A stretch of DNA of 29,892 bases from a bacterium (lineage in GTDB: Bacteria > Bacteroidota > Bacteroidia > Bacteroidales > Muribaculaceae), in NCBI GenBank assembly GCA_004559845.1, contig SFWW01000016.1:1-29892 (forward strand). Direction: 5' to 3'. Position 1 is the first letter of the stretch, and each line of letters begins with the position of its first letter. A program made the translations under genes and the position numbers. Positions 15,265-21,960 of this stretch are shown here, in pieces. The notes beneath the pieces are model-generated. The model was not told the origin of the DNA and did no database searches. It saw nothing but the letters and a program-made list of their open reading frames with translations.

Positions 15265-17958
15265 TTATTTTCTCAGTGCTGCAATGCTTTCTTCCAGTGT
15301 CTTGATTTTGGCGCGTGCGTCGGCTTGCTTTTTTCGTTCCAAAGCCACCACCGCTTCAGGCGCATTTGCCACAAAGCGTTCGTTGCTGAGTTTCTTTTCC
15401 ACCCCTTGCAAGAAGCCTTTGGCGTGCTGCAATTGTGCTTCCAATTTTTGGATTTCTTCATCCACATTGATAGCGCCTTCAAGGGGCACGCAATATTCTG
15501 TGGTGCCCACCATGAAACTTGCTGCAGCGGGGTCCTTGGCATCGGCTTCGGTGATGCTTTCCAGTCCGGCGAGTTTGGTCACCACGCTCTTAAATGCATT
15601 GGTCCATTTGCCCACAATCACCAAGCGCATGGGTTGTCTTTGTGGAATATTTTTGGTGAGTCGCACATTGCGCACGCCCGAAATAATGCTCTTGGCATCG
15701 TCCATGGCTTTGAGCACAGCCTCATCGGCAGCTTCCGGTTCTTTAGCCACGGGCGCATACATAATACTTTCTCCATCTTTGCGTTCGGAAATGTGTTGCC
15801 ACAATTCTTCGGTGATGAAAGGCATAAAGGGATGCAGCAAGCGCAGCAGGCGGTCGAAGAAGTGGAGGGTGGCGTCGAGGGTGGTGCGGTCGATTGGCTT
15901 CAGGTAAGCCGGCTTGATGGCCTCCAAATACCAAGCCGAAAATTCTTCCCAGAAGAGGCGGTAGATAGCCATCAGGGCTTCATTGAGGCGGAATTTAGAG
16001 AAGAGGTCTTTCACCTCGGCTTCGGTGTGTCGCAGCACATTTTCAAACCATTCAATTGCCAAACGGCTATGTTCGGGTTGCTCGATATCAGCCACTTCCA
16101 AACCTTTCACCAAGCGGAACGCATTCCAAATTTTGTTGTTGAAATTTCGTCCTTGCTCACACAGTGCATCATCGTAGAGGATATCGTTGCCTGCCGGGGC
16201 TGCGAGCATCAAACCCATACGCACGCCATCGGCACCATATTTTTCAATCAGTTCAATCGGGTCGGGCGAGTTGCCAAGGCTCTTGCTCATTTTGCGGCCC
16301 AGCTTGTCGCGCACAATGCCGGTGAAATACACGTGGCGGAAAGGCATATCGCCCATGTATTCATATCCGGCCATAATCATGCGTGCCACCCAGAAGAAGA
16401 TGATGTCGGGTCCGGTCACCAAGTCGGCGGTGGGGTAGTAGTAGCGAATTTCCTCGTTGTCGGGGTTGTTAATGCCATCGAACAGCGAAATAGGCCACAG
16501 CCAGCTTGAGAACCAAGTGTCGAGTGCGTCTTCATCGTGACGCAGTTGGTCGGCGGTAATTTGTTCGAAGCCGGCCATTTTGCGTGCCTTTTCGAGGGCT
16601 TCCGCTTCAGAGGGAGCAACCACAAATTTTTCTTCTTCCCCTTCAGCTGTGGGCAAGAAATAAGCCGGTATGCGGTGTCCCCACCAAAGTTGGCGGCTGA
16701 TGCACCAGTCTTGTATGTTTTCGAGCCAGTTGCGATAGGTGTTTTTGTATTTTTCGGGATAAAACTTCAGTGCATCTTCCATCACCGGCGGCAAGGCAAT
16801 GTCGGCAAAGTGTTGCATTTTCAAGAACCACTGCATACACAAGCGCGGCTCCACAGCGGTGTCGCTATTGCGTTCGGAATAGCCCACCTTATTTTCGTAG
16901 TCTTCCACGTGGTGTAGTAATCCGGCATCTTTCAAGTCGTTGGCAATCACCTTGCGGCACTCCATGCGGTCCATGCCCACGTAGAGAGGCGACTGCTCCG
17001 AGATAGTGCCGTCGGCATTGAAGATGTCGATGGTTTCCAAATTGTGTGTTTTGCCGAGCATGTAGTCGTTGGTGTCGTGTGCCGGAGTCACTTTCAAGCA
17101 TCCCGTACCGAATTCAATGTCCACATATCGGTCTTCAATCACCTTGATCACTCTGCCCACCAACGGCACAATCACCTTGTGTCCCTTCAGCCACTGATTT
17201 TTCGGGTCTTTCGGGTTGATACACATAGCGGTGTCGCCCATAATGGTTTCGGGGCGCGTGGTAGCCACCACGGCGTAGTAGCCTTTTTCGTCTTTGTGCA
17301 CCACATTGCCTTCAGCAGAAGTGTCCACGTTTTCTTGGTCGGCAAGGTAGTATTTCAGGTGATAAAGTTTTGATTTTTCATCGCGATAAATCACCTCTTC
17401 GTTGCTCAAAGCAGTTTGCGCCTTGGGGTCCCAGTTCACCATGCGCAATCCGCGGTAAATGAGCCCTTTGTCGTAGAGGTCGCAGAACACCTTAATTACC
17501 GATTCGCTCCGCTTTTCGTCCATTGTGAAAGCCGTGCGGCTCCAGTCGCAACTCGCTCCTAAGCGTCGCAATTGCTTCAGGATGATGCCACCGTGCTCAT
17601 GGGTCCAGTCCCACGCATGCTTGAGAAATTCTTCTCGCGATAGGTCGCTTTTGCGAATACCCTGCTGTGCCAAGCGATTCACCACCTTGGCTTCAGTGGC
17701 AATCGACGCATGGTCGGTGCCCGGCACCCAGCACGCATTTTTGCCTTCCATGCGTGCGCGGCGCACCAAAATGTCTTGAATCGTTTCGTTGAGCATGTGT
17801 CCCATGTGGAGCACACCGGTCACATTGGGTGGTGGAATCACCACGGTGTAAGGTTCGCGTTCGTCGGGAACCGATTTAAATAAATCGTGGTCCATCCAAT
17901 ACTTATACCATTTGTCTTCCACCGCTTTCGGGTCGTACTTTGTAGCTAAAGTGTTCAT
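15265..17958 (-). CDS. valS: Valyl-tRNA synthetase
   Basis: A cytosolic class I aminoacyl-tRNA synthetase that charges tRNA-Val with valine and edits mischarged threonine. The start was set at 17958 (MNTLATKYDPKAVEDKW), because family members begin with this block; the frame is open upstream to 18030, but those 24 residues are not family-like. The length is then 897 residues, normal for ValS. Signature motifs: the HIGH-type motif HMGH at 51-54 after PPPNVTG, the editing-domain stretch TTRPETIMGDTA, and KMSKS at 556-560. The C-terminus (NVDEEIQKLEAQLQHAKGF and onward) is the coiled-coil arm that contacts tRNA. It is intact. It is divergent from the inositol-phosphate synthase gene. Confidence 0.97.
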   Translation of the reverse strand: MNTLATKYDPKAVEDKWYKYWMDHDLFKSVPDEREPYTVVIPPPNVTGVLHMGHMLNETIQDILVRRARMEGKNACWVPGTDHASIATEAKVVNRLAQQGIRKSDLSREEFLKHAWDWTHEHGGIILKQLRRLGASCDWSRTAFTMDEKRSESVIKVFCDLYDKGLIYRGLRMVNWDPKAQTALSNEEVIYRDEKSKLYHLKYYLADQENVDTSAEGNVVHKDEKGYYAVVATTRPETIMGDTAMCINPKDPKNQWLKGHKVIVPLVGRVIKVIEDRYVDIEFGTGCLKVTPAHDTNDYMLGKTHNLETIDIFNADGTISEQSPLYVGMDRMECRKVIANDLKDAGLLHHVEDYENKVGYSERNSDTAVEPRLCMQWFLKMQHFADIALPPVMEDALKFYPEKYKNTYRNWLENIQDWCISRQLWWGHRIPAYFLPTAEGEEEKFVVAPSEAEALEKARKMAGFEQITADQLRHDEDALDTWFSSWLWPISLFDGINNPDNEEIRYYYPTADLVTGPDIIFFWVARMIMAGYEYMGDMPFRHVYFTGIVRDKLGRKMSKSLGNSPDPIELIEKYGADGVRMGLMLAAPAGNDILYDDALCEQGRNFNNKIWNAFRLVKGLEVADIEQPEHSRLAIEWFENVLRHTEAEVKDLFSKFRLNEALMAIYRLFWEEFSAWYLEAIKPAYLKPIDRTTLDATLHFFDRLLRLLHPFMPFITEELWQHISERKDGESIMYAPVAKEPEAADEAVLKAMDDAKSIISGVRNVRLTKNIPQRQPMRLVIVGKWTNAFKSVVTKLAGLESITEADAKDPAAASFMVGTTEYCVPLEGAINVDEEIQKLEAQLQHAKGFLQGVEKKLSNERFVANAPEAVVALERKKQADARAKIKTLEESIAALRK

Positions 17959-18102
17959 ATTTTGTATGTAGTAATGTTGCTGCTCAAGTGAGGCAAGAGG
18001 GGTCACTCGGATTTTAAAAATTGTGGTCACCGCATTGCTCTTTGCCTATAGGCTATCTACTCTCACCATTTGAGCGATTGTTATTATTTTCGTTTCAACC
18101 CA

Positions 18103-18133
18103 CAAAGTTACGAAAAATCTTTTTAACCGCCAC
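18103..18133 (-). promoter_or_regulatory. valS: Promoter of valS
   Basis: On the minus strand TAACTTTG (18103-18110) fits the -7 consensus exactly. It lies about 145 bases before the chosen start, leaving a leader of unknown function. Confidence 0.5.
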
Positions 18134-18241
18134 GCTCCATTCCACACATTATTAATATAAATGCAAAGCTCTTTCATTTTAAGGTGAAAAACGCGGCTTT
18201 TTTTGATAGCGACGGTTTGATTTTCTGCGATGGAAAAGAAG

Positions 18242-18254
18242 TCGGCTTCGCCGA
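18242..18254 (+). repeat. Single copy of the TCGGCTTCGCCGA mini-hairpin
   Basis: Identical to 6669-6681 and again flanked by AAAA-rich sequence. The remainder of 18135-18560 shows no gene that I can support. Confidence 0.5.
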
Positions 18255-18560
18255 AAAAGGTGCTGCGCCTGTGTAAATCGTGAAGGGGGCGCGAGTGTGT
18301 GTAGAGCGCTTATAGCCGTTTTGGGTAAAAGATCCCCATTTTTATATTGAGATGATGATACCGCTTTGGAGGGCAGGCGGCATCAAGTGGTGGGGAAAAA
18401 GGGAAACATAATAGTGTTGCGAGACAGTGATGGCAGGTTGATTGTTGCACCCTAATTTTTTTTATTTAACAAATTAAGTGGTTTTGCCTGCGAAATTAAC
18501 AAATATTTTATATCAAACCTATTCGTTAACAATGTTTCACTATATTTTCGTGTTAATATC

Positions 18561-18591
18561 TTTTATAGTTCGGAAAAAGGCAGTACTTTTG
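18561..18591 (+). promoter_or_regulatory. ino1: Promoter of the inositol-3-phosphate synthase gene
   Basis: TACTTTTG at 18584-18591 is a consensus -7 element; TTTTAT at 18561-18566 is at the right distance (19 bases) for a -33 element. The leader is about 65 bases. Confidence 0.6.
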
Positions 18592-18662
18592 TGCGATTTT
18601 CCTTTTTGAAACAAGGAAAATATCAAAACGGAATATAAACTTATTAAAAAATAACACTATTT

Positions 18663-19970
18663 ATGGCAACAGCTAAAGCAAAACCCGCTACCGGCAAACT
18701 CGGTATTATGGTAGTTGGTTTGGGTGCAGTGAGCACCACTTTTATCACCGGCGTGATGATGACTCGCAAAGGACTTGCAAAGCCGGTAGGTTCTATGACC
18801 CAATACGATAAGATTCGTGTTGGTCGTGGCGCAGATAAAAAATATTTGAAATACAACGAAATCGTTTCGATGCCCAGCCTCAACGACATCGTGTTTGCTG
18901 CATGGGATGTGTATCCCGCTAACGCCTACGAAAGCGCTATCAATGCAGCCGTGCTCAAAGAGAAAGACATCGAGCCGGTGAAAGACGAGCTCCTCGCCAT
19001 TAAGCCCATCAAAGCCGCTTTCGACCACAATTATGCAAAGCGCTTGGATGGCGACAACGTGAAGGACTGCAAAGACCGCTGGGATATGGCAGAACAAATT
19101 CGCGAAGACATCCGCAACTTCAAGGCAGAAACCGGTGTAGACCGCGTGGTGGTTCTTTGGGCAGCTTCTACCGAAATTTTCGTGGCTCCCGATATGAAGT
19201 ATCACGGTTCTGTGGCAGCCCTCGAAGCCGCTATGAAAGCCAACGATGTGGACCACATTGCTCCATCTATGTGCTACGCCTATGCAGCACTTATGGAAGG
19301 TTGCCCCTTCGTGATGGGCGCTCCCAACACCACCGTCGACATCCCTGCTATGTGGGAACTCGCAGAAGCCAAGAAATTGCCTATCGCAGGTAAGGACTTC
19401 AAAACCGGTCAAACACTCGTGAAGAGCGGTTTCGCTCCCATCATCGGCACTCGTATGCTCGGCTTGAACGGATGGTTCTCCACCAACATCCTCGGCAACC
19501 GCGACGGTCTCGTGCTTGACGAACCCGCTAACTTCCGCACCAAAGAAGTATCGAAACTTTCCACGCTGGAATCTATCCTCGTGCCCGAACAACAACCCGA
19601 CCTCTATAGCGACTACTATCACAAGGTGCGTATCAACTACTACCCACCTCGCGATGACAACAAAGAAGGTTGGGACAACATCGACATCTTTGGCTGGATG
19701 GGCTATCCTATGCAGATTAAGATTAACTTCTTGTGCCGCGACTCTATCCTCGCAGCACCTCTCTGCCTCGACCTGTGCTTGCTCATCGACCTTGCTCACC
19801 GCGCAGGCCGCTGGGGCACTCAACGCTTCTTGAGCTTCTTCTTGAAGAGCCCGCAACACGACTACCTCAACGATGAGGTGCCCGTGAACCACCTCTTCCA
19901 GCAATACGTGATGCTCAAAAACGCTATCCGCGAAATGGGTGGCTACGAAGCCGACGAAGAAATCGATTAA
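18663..19970 (+). CDS. ino1: myo-Inositol-1-phosphate (inositol-3-phosphate) synthase
   Basis: A 435-residue cytosolic enzyme converting glucose-6-phosphate to myo-inositol phosphate with NAD, the first step of inositol synthesis. In Bacteroides the homologous enzyme supplies inositol for phosphatidylinositol and inositol sphingolipids. The NAD-binding Rossmann start is visible (IMVVGLGAVSTTFITGV, residues about 14-30). Further family blocks are NGAPNTT-like MGAPNTTVDIPA, GKDFKTGQT, GLNGWFSTNILGNRDG, KVRINYYPPRDDNKEGWDNIDI, and KINFLCRDSILAAPL, which lies in the catalytic region. Length is normal. In Bacteroides the gene sits with genes for phosphatidylinositol-phosphate synthesis; here it stands alone, with its own promoter and terminator, between divergent valS and the convergent regulator gene. 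The partner genes must be elsewhere or absent. Confidence 0.95.
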   Translation: MATAKAKPATGKLGIMVVGLGAVSTTFITGVMMTRKGLAKPVGSMTQYDKIRVGRGADKKYLKYNEIVSMPSLNDIVFAAWDVYPANAYESAINAAVLKEKDIEPVKDELLAIKPIKAAFDHNYAKRLDGDNVKDCKDRWDMAEQIREDIRNFKAETGVDRVVVLWAASTEIFVAPDMKYHGSVAALEAAMKANDVDHIAPSMCYAYAALMEGCPFVMGAPNTTVDIPAMWELAEAKKLPIAGKDFKTGQTLVKSGFAPIIGTRMLGLNGWFSTNILGNRDGLVLDEPANFRTKEVSKLSTLESILVPEQQPDLYSDYYHKVRINYYPPRDDNKEGWDNIDIFGWMGYPMQIKINFLCRDSILAAPLCLDLCLLIDLAHRAGRWGTQRFLSFFLKSPQHDYLNDEVPVNHLFQQYVMLKNAIREMGGYEADEEID

Positions 19971-20006
19971 TCACACTCTTCGCACAATTTTTTCATAACA
20001 ACGATA

Positions 20007-20051
20007 AGCATCGGGCGTGTACTATCGCAGCACGCTCGATGCTGCTTTTTT
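20007..20051 (+). terminator. Terminator of the inositol-3-phosphate synthase gene
   Basis: AGCATCG, G, GCGTG (20007-20019) pairs with CACGC, T, CGATGCT (20031-20043) with one internal mismatch around an 11-base loop, followed by TGC and six T. Confidence 0.85.
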
Positions 20052-20066
20052 GCCCCAATTTCTTTG

Positions 20067-20166
20067 CTAAAACCTCAAAAACGTGTAAAATCGGGATGTT
20101 GGAAGTCTCGAAAACGTGAGAAATTAGGGTGTAGGAAGTCTTGAAAACGTGAGAAATGGCTGGTAA
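20067..20166. repeat. 33-base minisatellite, three units
   Basis: Units at 20067-20100 (diverged), 20101-20133 and 20134-20166. The last two both begin GGAAGTCT and share GAAAACGTGAGAAAT. Because 33 is a multiple of 3, the minus strand reads as an 11-residue repeat (ISHVFKTS, ISHVFETS, ILHVFEVL) in a 62-codon ORF with no other sign of being a gene. No spacers alternate with the units, so it is not a CRISPR array. Confidence 0.7.
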
Positions 20167-20407
20167 ATTATTGATTACCATTTGTTTGATTATTTTTGCG
20201 ATAGCTATGGTGGCAGTATGTATGAAATAATTAAAGAACTATCGCTGTTCGTTAATTTTTTTTAGCGAATATGAACGCAGGTAATAAAAAAATTTATATC
20301 TTTGTATATCTTTGCATTGTTGGAATGGTTTTGGTGGTTTATATTTATTTTTTTTCAAAAATACCAAAAATTTCATTCCAACATTTTTTTTATTATGAAT
20401 AACACAC

Positions 20408-20451
20408 CGGGGAACGCCCAGCGGCAAGGGGCAGAGCCCCGTCGAGCGTCC
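20408..20451. repeat. GC-rich imperfect palindrome, REP-like
   Basis: An outer pair (GGAACGC with GAGCGTCC-type ends) encloses a perfect hairpin GGGGC, AGA, GCCCC at 20429-20441. It stands out as a GC-rich island in AT-rich intergenic DNA. Identity as a mobile REP is a guess. Two promoter-like TATCTTTG sequences lie about 100 bases to its left (20297-20313), with no supported gene behind them. Confidence 0.4.
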
Positions 20452-20520
20452 ACACTCAACGCCATCTTCAACCCCAAACCACATTTCCACTGCAAACATA
20501 GTAACTTTTGTAACCAAAAT

Positions 20521-20745
20521 TGGACTAAGCGGTTGTTTTACAGTGTGTTGATGGATGGATGGTTCTGATTGCAAAAGAACCGTCCCTTTGCAATCAAAAT
20601 TGGACTAAGCGGTTGTTTTACAGTTCGTTGATGGATGGTTCTGGTTGCAAAAGAACCGTCCCTTTGCAACCACAAACCAAAAGAACCGTCCCTTTGTAAC
20701 CAAATTTGGGTTAGTTGGTTGTTTGACTGTGTGTTGGTGGGTGAT
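20521..20745. repeat. Tandem array of AGAACCGTCCC hairpin units
   Basis: An 80-base unit starting TGGACTAAGCGGTTGTTTTACAG begins at 20521 and again at 20601; a decayed third start is near 20704. Each full unit contains the hairpin with core AGAACCGTCCC: stem TGATTGCAAA with TTTGCAATCA at 20566-20596, and GGTTGCAAA with TTTGCAACC at 20643-20671. A third core (20678-20699) has lost its left stem. A 9-G tract follows at 20750-20758. Confidence 0.75.
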
Positions 20746-20766
20746 TTTTGGGGGGGGGAGATGAAA

Positions 20767-20799
20767 CAAAGGCTTCGGATTGGTTGTCCGGAGCCTTTG
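20767..20799 (-). terminator. Hairpin downstream of the DeoR-family gene
   Basis: CAAAGGCT, T, CGGA (20767-20779) pairs with TCCG, G, AGCCTTTG (20787-20799) with one mismatch and a 7-base loop. It lies about 100 bases past the regulator's stop codon. No T run follows on the minus strand, so its role as a terminator is uncertain. Confidence 0.45.
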
Positions 20800-20897
20800 C
20801 CACTGTAAAGAAAATTGTGTTTTATTGTTTTTTTTAAAGCAGTGTATCACTGCTGCAAAAGAGTAAGCTATGGGTTGTTTTCCACCAGGTGTGGGAT

Positions 20898-21662
20898 TTA
20901 TTTTGCAATAATTAAATCGATTCCGAGGTCTTCCACCGCCACTCGGTCTTTTTGTGAGATGCCGGCATCGGTGATGATGATGTCGATATCTTCGGTGTTT
21001 CCGATTTTGGCAAAGCCGCGTTTACCGAATTTGCTTGAGTCGGCGAGCACGATGGTTTTTTGTGCGGTTTGCATCATTTTTTGATTGAGGGTAGCCTCTC
21101 TCATATCGGTGGTAGAGAATCCAAATTCAAAGTCGATGCCGTCTACTCCGAGATACAATTTGCTAAAGGCGCAATTTTTCAGAATGAGTTCGCTGTATTC
21201 GCCCACCACGGAGAGAGAGCTGTGGCGCACCATTCCGCCGAGCTGCATGATGTCGATATTTTCGTGTTCGGTAAGAATTTCGCTCACTTGCAGTGATGCC
21301 GACACCACGGTGAGTCGTCCCATCGGCACGATGTTGCGTGCCAAGGCGTGGACTGTGGTTCCGGAAGCCAAGATGATGGAATCGTTGGTGGTGATGAGTT
21401 TAGCCGCTTCCCGCCCAATCAGTGTTTTTTGTTCGGTAAAGAGTTTTTCTTTCTCGTTCACCGACCGATTGTTGGTGAAAGGGTTAAGCATAATGGCACG
21501 TCCGTGGCTACGGTAGAGCTTGTTGTCTTTTTCGAGTTCTGTTAAATCTTTTCGTATGGTAACCGACGACACCTGCAAGATGTCGGCAAGTTCCGTAACT
21601 TGTGCCGATCCCTTTTTTAAGAGGGAGTTCATAATTATTTGATGTCGTTCTTCTTTCGTCAT
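20898..21662 (-). CDS. DeoR/GlpR-family transcriptional repressor
   Basis: A 254-residue cytosolic DNA-binding protein. The N-terminus has the DeoR winged helix-turn-helix (RHQIIMNSLLKKGSAQVTELADILQ, then SSVTIRKDLTELE and LYRSHGRA, residues about 6-56). The C-terminal part is the DeoR sensor domain of the phosphosugar-isomerase-like fold (ILASGTTVHALARNI, VVSASLQVSEIL, QLGGMVRHSSLSVVG, GVDGIDFEFGFST, VLADSSKFGKRGF). DeoR proteins usually bind a phosphorylated sugar or polyol; E. coli GlpR responds to glycerol-3-phosphate. The gene is divergent from glpABC, so regulation of the glp genes and of itself is the natural inference. The name glpR is not used because ligand and operators are unproven. 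Confidence 0.9.
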   Translation of the reverse strand: MTKEERHQIIMNSLLKKGSAQVTELADILQVSSVTIRKDLTELEKDNKLYRSHGRAIMLNPFTNNRSVNEKEKLFTEQKTLIGREAAKLITTNDSIILASGTTVHALARNIVPMGRLTVVSASLQVSEILTEHENIDIMQLGGMVRHSSLSVVGEYSELILKNCAFSKLYLGVDGIDFEFGFSTTDMREATLNQKMMQTAQKTIVLADSSKFGKRGFAKIGNTEDIDIIITDAGISQKDRVAVEDLGIDLIIAK

Positions 21663-21734
21663 AAAAAGTGATTAGTTACGATAAAATCCTACGCAGAGGA
21701 GAACCGAAATCCTCGTGCCATTTAAAATTCACCA

Positions 21735-21766
21735 CAAATATAGTGCTTTGTTTCGAAATAATGAAA
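21735..21766 (-). promoter_or_regulatory. Promoter of the DeoR-family gene
   Basis: On the minus strand TATATTTG (21735-21742) is a consensus -7 element, and a TTTC (21763-21766) lies 20 bases upstream as a near-consensus -33. The palindrome TTTCGAAA (21751-21758) lies between them and could be an autoregulatory site. Confidence 0.5.
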
Positions 21767-21782
21767 TATTTGTCAAGAATAA

Positions 21783-21814
21783 TTTGTTTTGTATTGAAAA
21801 AGTTACTACATTTG
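21783..21814 (+). promoter_or_regulatory. Promoter of the glpABC operon
   Basis: TTTG (21783-21786) and TACATTTG (21807-21814), spaced by 20 bases, match both Bacteroidota promoter elements well. The leader to glpA is about 140 bases. Confidence 0.65.
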
Positions 21815-21825
21815 TTGCGAAAAAA

Positions 21826-21838
21826 AACCTTCAAGGTT
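21826..21838. promoter_or_regulatory. Candidate operator at the glp transcription start
   Basis: AACCTTCAAGGTT is a perfect palindrome around a central C, sitting where transcription from the promoter at 21783-21814 should start. A repressor bound here would block the operon. Which protein binds is not known from sequence. Confidence 0.3.
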
Positions 21839-21960
21839 GCGAATCAAAATCAAATCCTTCGAATTGAGTTTCGCTAATTCTTTTAATGATTTTTATAAAT
21901 GAACTGCTTCCGAACAATAAAAATTAATACTATAATATTGATAACCGTAAATTTAGGGTA

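Noticed and set aside
15115..16509. Long plus-strand open frame of 464 codons opposite valS
   Set aside because: It lies antisense to the certain valS gene, has no recognisable domains and is rich in His, Phe and Cys, as expected for a codon-bias shadow.
17959..18030. Upstream ValS start giving 24 extra residues
   Set aside because: The family starts at the LATKYDPKAVE block, and the extra residues are not family-like.
18657..19904. Minus-strand open frame of 415 codons opposite the inositol-phosphate synthase
   Set aside because: Antisense shadow of a well-conserved gene, with no family-like motifs.
20067..20166. Possible CRISPR array
   Set aside because: The units are contiguous with no unique spacers, and there are no cas genes.
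20302..20568. Plus-strand frame of 88 codons after promoter-like TATCTTTG sequences
   Set aside because: It runs through the GC-rich palindrome and into the tandem hairpin array; the composition does not look like a protein.
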